Assembly (NCBI GenBank): GCA_026393835.1
Contig: JAPKZK010000069.1
Coordinates: 1-50,136 of the forward strand
Source: Candidatus Aminicenantota bacterium
GTDB taxonomy: Bacteria > Acidobacteriota > Aminicenantia > UBA2199
Direction of reading: 5' to 3'
DNA: 50,136 nucleotides
A program made the translations under genes and the position numbers. Below, in pieces: positions 1 through 7,316 of the stretch (within the stretch, counting starts at the first letter, position 1; the number at the start of each line of letters is the position of its first letter). The notes under the pieces were generated by a model. The model was not told where the DNA came from and did not search any database. It saw nothing but the letters and a program-made list of their open reading frames with translations.

Positions 1-2
1 TA

Positions 3-248
3 GTTTTTATTGCGGTTGTAAAAGAGGGGTACCGGCTGGTGGTTATCCGGGATAGTAAGTTATTGACCGATGAAATACATAAAACAATCAAGGCTGCCAG
101 GAAGGCATTTTTAAAACGTTACGGTAAATACGCCTGGAGAGGTTATGTCAAACCAAAGTGGAGCCTTTTTTATCCTCCCATTAAAGGATGGATCGATAAG
201 AATTTATCTTATAAAAAAGCGACTGAAAAAATAGCCAGGCGGGCATAA
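3..248 (+). CDS. Partial hypothetical protein, 3' end only
   Basis: The reading frame is open from the left window edge to a TAA at 246-248, so this is the C-terminal part of a gene that starts outside the window. A GTG at 39 is possible but gives no reason to be the true start. The visible 81 residues are basic and aromatic-rich (WRGYVKPKWSLFYPP, then a lysine/arginine-rich tail). I recognise no family. Its stop overlaps the hsdM start by one base (TAATG), so it is probably translationally coupled to hsdM and part of the restriction-modification operon. It could be a small accessory protein or the end of a larger gene. Confidence 0.55.
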   Translation, partial: VFIAVVKEGYRLVVIRDSKLLTDEIHKTIKAARKAFLKRYGKYAWRGYVKPKWSLFYPPIKGWIDKNLSYKKATEKIARRA

Positions 249-1675
249 TGAAATCCCTTGAACGCACCCTTTGGGAAGCCGCGGATAAACTGCGAAAAAA
301 CCTGGACGCCGGCGAATATAAACACATCGTCCTGGGCTTGATTTTCTTAAAATACATTTCCGACGGCCAATGGTCCTATTTAAAGGACCGCGCCAAAGAC
401 GGCGACCCCGGGATAGTAAAAAAAATCGCCGGGGCCATGGAGGAAATTGAGAAAATGAATCCCACGCTCCAGGATATATTTCCCAGGGAATACTTCCGCC
501 CCCACCTGGACCCCCAAAACCTTGGCCAGCTTATCGATCTTATCGACTCCATCAGCGGTTGCCCGGGCGACGCAAATAATAACAATACCGACCTGCTGGG
601 AAAAGTCTATGAATATTTACTGGGGTGCTTTGCCATGGACGAAGGGAAAAAAAGCGGCCAATTCTACACCCCGCCCTGTATCGTAAAATTACTGGTAGAA
701 ATGCTGATGCCGTTCAAAGGCAGCGTCTATGATCCCTGCTGCGGCTCCGGCGGCATGTTCGTCCAGGTAGAGAACTTCCTCCTGGCCCACCAGGGGCGGT
801 TAGACGATATAGCGATTTACGGGCAGGAGTCCAATGCCGCTGCCCACCGCCTCTGCCGAATGAACCTTGCCATTCGGGGCCTCGACGCCGCCAATATCCA
901 ATGGAACAACCAGGGCAGCTTCTTAAACGACGCCCATCCCCACCTCAAAGCCGATTATATCCTGGCCAACCCGCCCTTTAACGACAGCGACTGGAACGGA
1001 CAACGTTTGACAAACGACCCCCGCTGGCAACTGGGAATCCCACCGAACCATAACGCCAATTTTGCCTGGCTGCAGCACATCGTGTATCACCTCTCCCCGG
1101 TCGGGACCGCCGGCGTCGTTCTTGCCAACGGTTCGCTAACAACACAAAATAAAAATGAGGAACCTATTCGCAAAAAAATGGTGGAGAATGGTATTGTCGA
1201 ATGCATCGTTAGTCTGCCGGACCGCTTGTTTTACAATACCGGCATCCCGGCCTGTTTATGGTTCCTGGCCAATAATGAAAAACAAAAAAAGGGGCCCGCA
1301 TCACAAATACTTTTTATAGAGGCCCGTTTCCTGGGGCGGATGATATCCCGGAGATACCGGGAACTAACAGATGACGATATCGACGCCGTCGCCGGTGTAT
1401 ACCACCGCTGGCGCGATAGTGACAGCCAATATGAAGATATACCCGGCTTCTGCAAATCCGCTCAACTAAAGGATATCATCCATCAGGAATATCTCCTGAC
1501 CCCGGCCCGTTATGTGGGTATTGCCGGCGCCGAAGAAAAAGAAGACAACATCATACCATTTAAACAAAAAATAAAACAACTAGCCAAAGAATTCACAATC
1601 CTTATAAAAAGGGGGGAAGAGGTGGATCGGGTCATCATGGAAGGTTTAAAAAACATTGAGCTTTTGGAAGAATAA
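248..1675 (+). CDS. hsdM: Type I restriction-modification DNA methyltransferase subunit M
   Basis: This is the N6-adenine methyltransferase subunit of a type I restriction-modification complex. It works with HsdS to methylate the target sequence and would need HsdR to cut. Seen: an N-terminal helical domain at about residues 1-130, the SAM-binding motif DPCCGSGG at about 162-169, and the catalytic NPPF motif at about 241-244 inside the N6_Mtase domain. The length of 475 residues is normal for the family. The start overlaps the preceding stop by one base. hsdS follows 3 bases after the stop, so the two form an operon. No hsdR is present in the window; it could lie to the left, or this could be an orphan methylase. 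Confidence 0.95.
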   Translation: MKSLERTLWEAADKLRKNLDAGEYKHIVLGLIFLKYISDGQWSYLKDRAKDGDPGIVKKIAGAMEEIEKMNPTLQDIFPREYFRPHLDPQNLGQLIDLIDSISGCPGDANNNNTDLLGKVYEYLLGCFAMDEGKKSGQFYTPPCIVKLLVEMLMPFKGSVYDPCCGSGGMFVQVENFLLAHQGRLDDIAIYGQESNAAAHRLCRMNLAIRGLDAANIQWNNQGSFLNDAHPHLKADYILANPPFNDSDWNGQRLTNDPRWQLGIPPNHNANFAWLQHIVYHLSPVGTAGVVLANGSLTTQNKNEEPIRKKMVENGIVECIVSLPDRLFYNTGIPACLWFLANNEKQKKGPASQILFIEARFLGRMISRRYRELTDDDIDAVAGVYHRWRDSDSQYEDIPGFCKSAQLKDIIHQEYLLTPARYVGIAGAEEKEDNIIPFKQKIKQLAKEFTILIKRGEEVDRVIMEGLKNIELLEE

Positions 1676-1678
1676 TCC

Positions 1679-2566
1679 ATGAAAAAAATAAATAATTCAA
1701 AATCCCAGTGGCAAGAGACCCGTTTGGGCGACCTAATCCAGGTCACTCATGGGATATACCTTAGCAGTAGTTTTTTTTCCGATGGTCCCACGGCTTCTAT
1801 CCTGTTGACCCCGGGCAATTTTAAAATCGGCGGCGGCTTCGACGGTTCCAATATAAAGTATTACGATGCGGCCCGCGACCCTGTACCAAAAAAGTACATA
1901 ATTGAGCCTAAGGTGCTGGAACAGACGGTCATGTGCCTTTTCCAATATTGGTTCACGCCTTACCGGCAGCAGCCTTCGAAACCGTTGTCCGCTTTCGGGA
2001 AAATCGTATGCGGTAAAACACCATCCAAAAAAGAGCATAACTATTTTGGCGGCCCGCTGCCGTTTATAAAGATCCCTGACTTAAGGGGTCAGGTATATAT
2101 TACCCATACCGGTGATTCTCTCAGTTATGAGGGGGCCGCCACCCAGCCCAGTAAGCAAATCCCCCCTAATTCCATATGTGTAAGTTGTATTGCCGTCATA
2201 GGATTGACCGCGCTTACAAGCGCCTGGTGTCATACCAATCAGCAGATCAATTCCATTATTCCCCATCATCATTGGAACCGGTATTATCTTTATTGTTATC
2301 TTAAAACCATTGGGCCGGAGTTAGAAGCGCTCAGCGCCGGGGGAACAATGACTTTGAATATAAACACCAGGTTATTTTCCCGGCTTCAAATCCCGGAAGC
2401 GCCGCAGGCAATGCTGGAGAATTTTTACCAGGCCGTTCATCCCATTTTCAATCGCATCCTTTTAAATATTCGTTGTAAGGAACGATTAATAAAACTCAGG
2501 GATACTTTGCTGCCCAGGTTAGTAACCGGTAAAATAAAAATAAGGGCCGGGAAAGTTTCTAAATGA
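1679..2566 (+). CDS. hsdS: Type I specificity subunit S, first recognition domain internally deleted
   Basis: HsdS gives the type I complex its DNA sequence specificity through two target-recognition domains (TRDs) joined by conserved helices. Here only 295 residues are present, against roughly 400 in the family. The start of TRD1 is visible (LGDLIQVTHG at about 17-26, GGGFDGSNIKYY at about 51-62). At about residue 77 it runs straight into the conserved central spacer (MCLFQYWF at about 85-92). TRD2 looks complete (GKTPSKK at 112, PFIKIPDL, NSICVSCIAVIGL, TNQQINSII), ending in the distal conserved region LRDTLLPRLVTGKI. An in-frame loss of about 100 residues near position 1905 is the simplest reading. 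The product may be a half-specificity subunit able to act as a dimer, or may be inactive. Confidence 0.88.
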   Translation: MKKINNSKSQWQETRLGDLIQVTHGIYLSSSFFSDGPTASILLTPGNFKIGGGFDGSNIKYYDAARDPVPKKYIIEPKVLEQTVMCLFQYWFTPYRQQPSKPLSAFGKIVCGKTPSKKEHNYFGGPLPFIKIPDLRGQVYITHTGDSLSYEGAATQPSKQIPPNSICVSCIAVIGLTALTSAWCHTNQQINSIIPHHHWNRYYLYCYLKTIGPELEALSAGGTMTLNINTRLFSRLQIPEAPQAMLENFYQAVHPIFNRILLNIRCKERLIKLRDTLLPRLVTGKIKIRAGKVSK

Positions 2567-2845
2567 AAACTTCCACTGTGGTCCTATTTCCCACATAAAC
2601 TTCACTGTAAATCTGCTTTGTCAAATATTATCAAAACCTTGCTCGTTCAAAAAATGGGGGGTTACCAGTAAAATGAATAATATATATTTGATTTATATTT
2701 ATTACCTTTTGCCTGGTTGAGCTTCTTAGCTAAAAAAACCCGCGGGATTGTTTCTTTTCCGACTGGACTTTTTTAAAGTTGAGACTTAGTGTATAATATT
2801 TCCTTCAAAACCGACAGGTCGACTGGCCAATAGGAGGTTAAAGTT

Positions 2846-3628
2846 ATGTTTAATCCGGATCGGAAAAAAGTATTTTTAATCGTTATGGGGTTGTTGTTTT
2901 TCTTTTTCAACGCGGCCGCGGTCCTGGCCCAGGAAAAGGAAGGTGGAGATGAAATCGAGGAATTCACAAAATTCATCAATCGAAAACGAATCAATGCGGC
3001 TTATATTATTGTAGGCCGGGATATGTTCAATTTCGGTCGTTTGAACAGCTATCTCACCGAGGGGGGGTTCCCTGGCGTACCTGAGAATTATTTTACCGTA
3101 GGTTTCGGCGGTCATTTGATTTTCGATAAGCTGGTGCTGGGCCTCGAATTACAGAGCACTTTGAGAAGAAGCCGGAGCAGTACGAAAGAATTTATTACCG
3201 CGGTTTCCGCCAAATATGGCCTGGTAAATGCCGGGTATCTGCTGTATTCGAAAAAAGGATTGATGATGTATCCGCTCATGGGTTTGGGCGTTGGAAGATT
3301 GGCATTAAAAGTCAGTGAAAATAATATTCATTCGTTCCAGGATATCACCGTTAACCAGGCAAGCAGCGAGTCCATTACCCGCAGTTTACTGTTGAATATA
3401 GGGTTCGCCGTGGATTATTTCTATAAGTTCAATAAAAAGAAAAAGGGGAAAAACAACCTGGTGCTGGGGCTCCGGGCGGGGTGTCTTATTTCGGCCTCCA
3501 AATGGGATTGGCGTGTGAATGGCGTCCGGGTCGGGGATGGTCCCACTGCGGGGCTTACCGGTCCCTATATCCAGTTAACCATCGGTATGGGTGGTTGGAT
3601 CGAAAAACTTATAACCCAGGCTATTTAA
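2846..3628 (+). CDS. Predicted exported outer-membrane beta-barrel-like protein
   Basis: This 260-residue protein has a clear signal peptide: basic start, a hydrophobic run FLIVMGLLFFFFNAAAV, then cleavage around ALAQ near residue 29. The mature part alternates polar and hydrophobic residues with repeated glycine/aromatic turns (FTVGFGGHL, LGLRAGCLI, YIQLTIGMGGWI), as in small outer-membrane barrels. I cannot assign a named family. A good ribosome binding site, AGGAGG at 2832-2837, fixes the start 8 bases downstream. A possible -10 TATAAT lies at 2792-2797 without a convincing -35 box. Its 3' end overlaps the convergent rpiB by 8 bases. Confidence 0.72.
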   Translation: MFNPDRKKVFLIVMGLLFFFFNAAAVLAQEKEGGDEIEEFTKFINRKRINAAYIIVGRDMFNFGRLNSYLTEGGFPGVPENYFTVGFGGHLIFDKLVLGLELQSTLRRSRSSTKEFITAVSAKYGLVNAGYLLYSKKGLMMYPLMGLGVGRLALKVSENNIHSFQDITVNQASSESITRSLLLNIGFAVDYFYKFNKKKKGKNNLVLGLRAGCLISASKWDWRVNGVRVGDGPTAGLTGPYIQLTIGMGGWIEKLITQAI

Positions 3629-4073
3629 AATTCTTTTCTTCCGTTTCGTTCAATTGATCCAGGCGTTGTTGGTGTCTGTTGCCTGCGAATTCCGTATTCA
3701 GCCATTTTTCCACGATGCGCAGTGCCAGTTCCGGGGCGATGACGCGGGCGCCCATATTCAGGACGTTGGCGTTATTATGTTTCCTGCTCATTTCAGCGGT
3801 ATACAGGTCATTGCACAAAGCCGCCCTGACATGTTTGAATTTGTTGGCGATGATGGACATGCCCAATCCCGAGCCGCAAAGAAATATCCCTTTTGAATTT
3901 CCCGGGTTTGCCGAAATTTTTTCAGCCGCTTTTGCGCCGAATTCGACCCAGCTAACCGGTTCGGCGGATTCGGGGCCCAGGTCTTCGACAGGCAGGTTAT
4001 TATCCAGGAGGTAGTTTTTAATTATTTCCTTTAGCATGAAACCCGCATGGTCGGAAACGAGATAAATAGTCAT
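3621..4073 (-). CDS. rpiB: Ribose 5-phosphate isomerase B
   Basis: RpiB interconverts ribose 5-phosphate and ribulose 5-phosphate in the pentose phosphate pathway, in the cytoplasm. The 150-residue protein has the RpiB/LacAB fold signature: an N-terminal SDHAG substrate loop at residues 7-11, the catalytic cysteine in FLCGSGLGMSI (Cys66), and the catalytic histidine in SRKHNNANVLNMGAR (His99). Both positions match those of E. coli RpiB. A Shine-Dalgarno sequence AGGGAGA precedes the start. The last few residues overlap the convergent upstream gene. The C-terminal tail after residue 125 is charged and family-variable. It stands alone rather than in a sugar operon, so a general pentose-phosphate role is likely. 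Confidence 0.93.
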   Translation of the reverse strand: MTIYLVSDHAGFMLKEIIKNYLLDNNLPVEDLGPESAEPVSWVEFGAKAAEKISANPGNSKGIFLCGSGLGMSIIANKFKHVRAALCNDLYTAEMSRKHNNANVLNMGARVIAPELALRIVEKWLNTEFAGNRHQQRLDQLNETEEKNFK

Positions 4074-4190
4074 TTGAATCTCCCTATTTGGAATTTTCGT
4101 TATAGGTTGATATTTTAAATGAATTCGCCGGAAAATTCAATCTTTTGCGTGGAAATTTTTGTCTGCCCGCGAATTAAACGAATGAAAGTA

Positions 4191-4252
4191 AAGCACGAAG
4201 CACGAAATCCGAAACAATATCAAAATTCAAATTTTCAAAATTCCAAACAAAA
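4191..4252 (+). repeat. Interspersed low-complexity repeat (GCACGAAATCCGAAA family)
   Basis: An A-rich stretch built from the phrases AAGCACGAAGCACGAAATCC, GAAACAATATCAAAATTC and AAATTTTCAAAATTCC. A second copy with the same word order is at 20593-20663, and an inverted partial copy is at 20752-20790. The 276-base gap between rpiB and abiEii holds nothing else I can support. The 70-residue open frame through it (4119-4331) is explained by the repeat. Confidence 0.6.
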
Positions 4253-4349
4253 AAAGGCTGAATCCGGAAAGCCCACGGAAAAACAGGAAACGAGGAGGAA
4301 AAAATGGGAACAGGGAAGAAATATTACATAGAATATCCCGGCATAGAGG

Positions 4350-5054
4350 TCACGGTCTTTTCTTGTCGATCTGGTCAAGATAATAGCGCAAATAAAAAAG
4401 AACATCGGTGACCATGTGATTTTTTACCCATGCCTTCAACTTCCCATCTAATATCTCCCCCATTCCATGTAAAATATATTTCCGATCAACTGCCTCGATA
4501 AACTCGATACATTTGGGAATATACTCCTTTAACTTCATCCCGGTTCTCAATCGGACAATCTCGTCTTTTATACTCCATCCCGCTTTCAAAAAAAAACAGA
4601 TGTCGAAAATATCCCTGTTGGCCATACCTGTCCTTTCGGTTAACGCTACTAATTTGTTGGCAGCCATATACTCTTTTTTCATTACCAATATGGGAACGCC
4701 AAGGTATTGCTTAATCTCATACTCATTGGGGATGTCTACCAACGAAATCTCGATTTTAATATTTCGCTCCTCTTCTCCATAAGAAAGTAGAAAAAAAATG
4801 GTGTTTCTTTTAATATAATCATCCTTTATCTTCCCGTATTTGTTTACAATTTTTTTTACTGAACGGTAAACAAAATCCGTCCTGGAAACATCCAGGAGAT
4901 TAAAATCCAGGTCTACCGAAAATCGGGGCAATTCGTAAAAAAGATATAATGCGGTCCCACCTTTAAAGCCGAGGAGCGATGACAATTCGAAATTCGAATA
5001 AATGTCTTTCAAGATTTTTATCATGAACAAACGATGGGTTTGAATGTCGATCAT
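4350..5054 (-). CDS. AbiEii-type nucleotidyltransferase toxin
   Basis: This is the toxin half of a type IV AbiE-like abortive-infection/toxin-antitoxin pair. AbiEii-family proteins are nucleotidyltransferases; characterised relatives modify tRNA acceptor ends and stop growth. Seen: the polymerase-beta-like signature GGTALYL at residues 32-38 followed by SVDLDF at 46-51, with the conserved aspartates. A central basic region and the motif AANKLVALTERTGMANRDIFD follow at about 160-180, typical of the PF08843-type family. The 234-residue length is normal. The start overlaps the stop of the upstream antitoxin by 4 bases (ATGA), which is the usual coupled AbiEi-AbiEii arrangement. Confidence 0.88.
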   Translation of the reverse strand: MIDIQTHRLFMIKILKDIYSNFELSSLLGFKGGTALYLFYELPRFSVDLDFNLLDVSRTDFVYRSVKKIVNKYGKIKDDYIKRNTIFFLLSYGEEERNIKIEISLVDIPNEYEIKQYLGVPILVMKKEYMAANKLVALTERTGMANRDIFDICFFLKAGWSIKDEIVRLRTGMKLKEYIPKCIEFIEAVDRKYILHGMGEILDGKLKAWVKNHMVTDVLFYLRYYLDQIDKKRP

Positions 5055-5611
5055 TTGAAAATTCCTCTTACTCTTTTTTCAAGATTTAAATTCTCATAAA
5101 TAGGGAGAATTTTTAAAATTTTTTTCCTGTCCAGTTTGCCTATGTAATCCACATAAAAATTTCGGTTAAGATATAAAATGTCCAAAAATGCTCTCTCTTT
5201 CCCTGCCATGGTAAAATGGGGCCTGAACTCCAGGCCTTCCGGGGAGGTTAATATCGACTCTTTTACCTTCCTGTATCTCAGGTTGTAATTACCGACCCGA
5301 ATCTCTCTTGAAAGATAGGATGCAACAGTAATGGTTTCATCGTATTGGAAAACCAAGCCCTCTTTGAAAAGAACGAATTCAAAACCAATGTAGGCCGGGG
5401 GGTAAATTTTAATAGCCAGTTCGAGGGGGTCGTAATTGTCTTTCGCATATACCCCACGGCGAACCTGCGAGATCATATTTTTTTTTACGTAGTAATGGAC
5501 TGCTGCTTTCAGATTGTCAAAATTGCTTTCCTCCAGGAGTACGGAAAGCTCCTTTAGGGTAAATACCGTTTGCCCAGCTTGATGAATTACTACGTTAAAA
5601 TTCTTTTTCAT
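5051..5611 (-). CDS. AbiEi-type antitoxin / autorepressor
   Basis: This 186-residue partner of the AbiEii toxin has an N-terminal winged-helix region (FTLKELSVLLEESNFDNLKA at about 17-36, then VRRGVYA) and a C-terminal AbiEi-like domain (PPAYIGFEFVLFKEGLVFQY, TVASYLSREI, FTMAGKERAFLDILYL). Family members neutralise the toxin and repress their own operon by binding inverted repeats at the promoter. Such a dyad lies at 5624-5662, just 13 bases upstream of this start, next to a consensus promoter at 5667-5696. The ATG at 5609-5611 is chosen. The gene is coupled to the toxin by a 4-base overlap. Confidence 0.86.
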   Translation of the reverse strand: MKKNFNVVIHQAGQTVFTLKELSVLLEESNFDNLKAAVHYYVKKNMISQVRRGVYAKDNYDPLELAIKIYPPAYIGFEFVLFKEGLVFQYDETITVASYLSREIRVGNYNLRYRKVKESILTSPEGLEFRPHFTMAGKERAFLDILYLNRNFYVDYIGKLDRKKILKILPIYENLNLEKRVRGIFK

Positions 5612-5623
5612 TTCATTTCATCC

Positions 5624-5662
5624 GTGAACTAAAGGTAAGAATTTTTATTACCTTTGGTTCAC
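5624..5662 (-). promoter_or_regulatory. Dyad operator of the AbiE-like operon
   Basis: GTGAACTAAAGGTAA at 5624-5638 and TTACCTTTGGTTCAC at 5648-5662 form a 15-base inverted repeat with one mismatch and a 9-base spacer. On the minus strand it begins where transcription from the promoter at 5667-5696 should start, and ends 12 bases before the antitoxin start. AbiEi antitoxins are known to bind inverted repeats at this place, so autorepression is the likely role. Confidence 0.78.
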
Positions 5663-5666
5663 GTTT

Positions 5667-5696
5667 ATTATACCCGAATTACTTCCCGGATGTCAA
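5667..5696 (-). promoter_or_regulatory. Sigma-70-type promoter of the AbiE-like operon
   Basis: On the minus strand TTGACA (5691-5696) and TATAAT (5667-5672) are separated by 18 bases. Both hexamers are perfect consensus. The predicted start point falls at the edge of the dyad operator. Confidence 0.8.
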
Positions 5697-5783
5697 ATCC
5701 GATTCCTTAATACCCATTGTTAAGGATAATTCTTGACTGTCACCTTCTCCTTGGTGTTTCTTTGTGCCTTGGCGCCCTGGTGG

Positions 5784-7055
5784 CTATTTTATAAACTCCC
5801 AGGCATTTCGATGAACAATGCCGTTCCGGTTCCCAAGGTTCATCTCGTCCAGTGAAACCACTATTTTCTCAAAATGGTCGTCGATAGACGCCAGGTTCCC
5901 GAATTCCCTTTCCGCCACCGATTCATCGGCCAGGAGGTAACAAACCTGGATATATTTTTTCATATTATCCTTTTCCGCGATAAAATCGATCTCTTTGTCC
6001 CTGAAAGTTCCACTGTATACCCTGTATCCTTTCCTTCTCAAATCAAGATATACCAGGTTTTCAAGATACTTTCCCACGCCGAATTCAAACGATGAGGATA
6101 AAAAATATTTAAACCCCAGGTCATTGAGATAATATTTCTTATCGCCGCTGAGAATCCGTTTCCCCTTTATGTCGTAACGGTCTACCTCATGAAGAAAATA
6201 CGCTTCTTTCAAATAATCGATATAATTCCCGATGGTATCGCTGTTGGTCTTATAACCGGAACTTCTCAAATGGTTGACCACCGAATTGACCGAAAAAAGA
6301 CTCCCGATGGAATCGATCATAAAGTTTAGTAATTTTTCCAGCAAATAAACATCCCGCACATTGTGGCGCCTGACAATATCTTTCAGCACAATGGAATCTT
6401 TTAAATTCAGAAGATAATTCTTTTTGATTTCTTCGTCTTCAAAATTACAACTCTCAGGGACGCCCCCATTTTTAAGATAACGCATAAAGGATTCCCTGTT
6501 CCTCTCAAGACCGATAAAACCGGTATACTCTTCATAACTGAAAGGGAAGACCTCGAAACAGATATACCTCCCGCTTAAATAGGTCGAAAGCTCGGTGGAA
6601 AGAAGGTTGGCGTTGGAACCGGTAATAAACACTTCGTAATCGGAGGTGTAATCCTGGGAAAAGGAATTGACCACTTTTTCCCACTCCCTGATTTCCTGGA
6701 CTTCATCAAGAAAAATATATACCTTTCCTTCGGGTTTCATGCTCGCCCGGTATTCATTGACTACTGCTAACAACACCTCATTACTATTGATGAAATCCAG
6801 TTCGGCGATATCCTTGTTGATATAAAGAATATTTTTCCGGGGCGTCCCCTCTTTTTCGATAAGATGATCGATAATCATCCGCAGCAGATAGCTCTTGCCG
6901 ACCCTTCGCTGCCCCAGGATCACTTTTACCAGTTTATTATTCAGATAACCGGCGATTTTCGCCGTATAAGTTTTCCTGTAATAACCGGTCTTAATGGTCT
7001 CATTGCCCCAGAAATTATATTTTTTTAAAATGTCCATCATCGTATTCACATTCAT
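5784..7055 (-). CDS. AAA ATPase with DUF4143 domain
   Basis: This 423-residue protein belongs to the widespread ATPase group with an N-terminal AAA-type P-loop domain and a C-terminal DUF4143 domain. Walker A is GQRRVGKS at residues 48-55, Walker B is VYIFLDEVQEI, and the sensor-like ITGSNANLLS follows. The C-terminal part (GKYLENLVYLDLRRKGYRVY, DKEIDFIAEK) resembles a restriction-endonuclease-like fold, with D and E but no clear ExK lysine. Function in the cell is unknown; members are often found in defence and mobile regions. The start ATG at 7053-7055 follows a weak GGTGA site. A promoter and two palindromic operator sites lie upstream (7070-7145). Confidence 0.85.
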   Translation of the reverse strand: MNVNTMMDILKKYNFWGNETIKTGYYRKTYTAKIAGYLNNKLVKVILGQRRVGKSYLLRMIIDHLIEKEGTPRKNILYINKDIAELDFINSNEVLLAVVNEYRASMKPEGKVYIFLDEVQEIREWEKVVNSFSQDYTSDYEVFITGSNANLLSTELSTYLSGRYICFEVFPFSYEEYTGFIGLERNRESFMRYLKNGGVPESCNFEDEEIKKNYLLNLKDSIVLKDIVRRHNVRDVYLLEKLLNFMIDSIGSLFSVNSVVNHLRSSGYKTNSDTIGNYIDYLKEAYFLHEVDRYDIKGKRILSGDKKYYLNDLGFKYFLSSSFEFGVGKYLENLVYLDLRRKGYRVYSGTFRDKEIDFIAEKDNMKKYIQVCYLLADESVAEREFGNLASIDDHFEKIVVSLDEMNLGNRNGIVHRNAWEFIK

Positions 7056-7069
7056 ATCTTCACCGCCAT

Positions 7070-7145
7070 GTTTCAGGTTTCCACCATTATACCTGAAACT
7101 TTTGCGAAAATCAACCGTTTCTTCAGGTATACCTGAAACTTTTGC
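7070..7145 (-). promoter_or_regulatory. Paired palindromic operator upstream of the DUF4143 ATPase
   Basis: Two copies of TATACCTGAAACTTTTGC lie at 7088-7105 and 7128-7145, exactly 40 bases apart, about four helical turns. Each copy is half of an inverted repeat: GTTTCAGGT (7070-7078) with ACCTGAAAC (7091-7099), and the perfect palindrome TTCAGGTATACCTGAA (7122-7137). The -10 box at 7086-7091 lies inside the first site and the -35 box lies between the two. This is the layout of a repressor that loops or blocks the promoter. The regulator is not identified. Confidence 0.75.
7086..7114 (-). promoter_or_regulatory. Promoter of the DUF4143 ATPase gene
   Basis: On the minus strand TTGATT (7109-7114), 17 bases, then TATAAT (7086-7091), with the start codon 30 bases further. 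It is interleaved with the palindromic operator sites. Confidence 0.75.
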
Positions 7146-7240
7146 ATCCTACTCCTCCCCCCCCCGCCCCCCCACCCCGGCCGAAATCACTTAATAATGA
7201 ATTTTTTGGGCGAACCCTGTCCCGTTATTTCCAAAAAAGT

Positions 7241-7289
7241 ATAAAGATTTATAAATCTTTACAAGATAATAGGGGAATAATACTATAAT
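7241..7289 (+). promoter_or_regulatory. Shared palindromic promoter element, copy 1
   Basis: The perfect 18-base palindrome AAAGATTTATAAATCTTT (7243-7260) is followed by a GGGGAATAATA block and TATAAT (7284-7289). The same arrangement occurs at 15594-15640 before the other surface-protein gene, with the spacing from palindrome to TATAAT preserved. TTTACA overlaps the palindrome's right end but is 20 bases from TATAAT, so the exact -35 box is uncertain. AGGAGG at 7303-7308 is the ribosome binding site of the gene at 7317. A C-rich run at about 7147-7180 lies upstream. Confidence 0.7.
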
Positions 7290-7316
7290 TATTCCTTAGC
7301 CAAGGAGGAAAAAGCC

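Noticed and set aside
248..2566. Complete type I restriction system
   Set aside because: No hsdR is visible in the window and hsdS lacks most of TRD1, so only modification genes are claimed.
2779..2797. TTGAGA and TATAAT as a promoter for the gene at 2846
   Set aside because: The two boxes are only 7 bases apart, so they cannot work together; only the -10 box is kept as a possibility in the gene entry.
4119..4331. 70-residue plus-strand open frame between rpiB and abiEii
   Set aside because: It runs through the dispersed A-rich repeat, has lysine-rich low-complexity text and no ribosome binding site.
7147..7180. C-rich tract as a functional element
   Set aside because: A simple homopolymer-like run with no partner structure; may be a phase-variable tract, but no evidence supports this.
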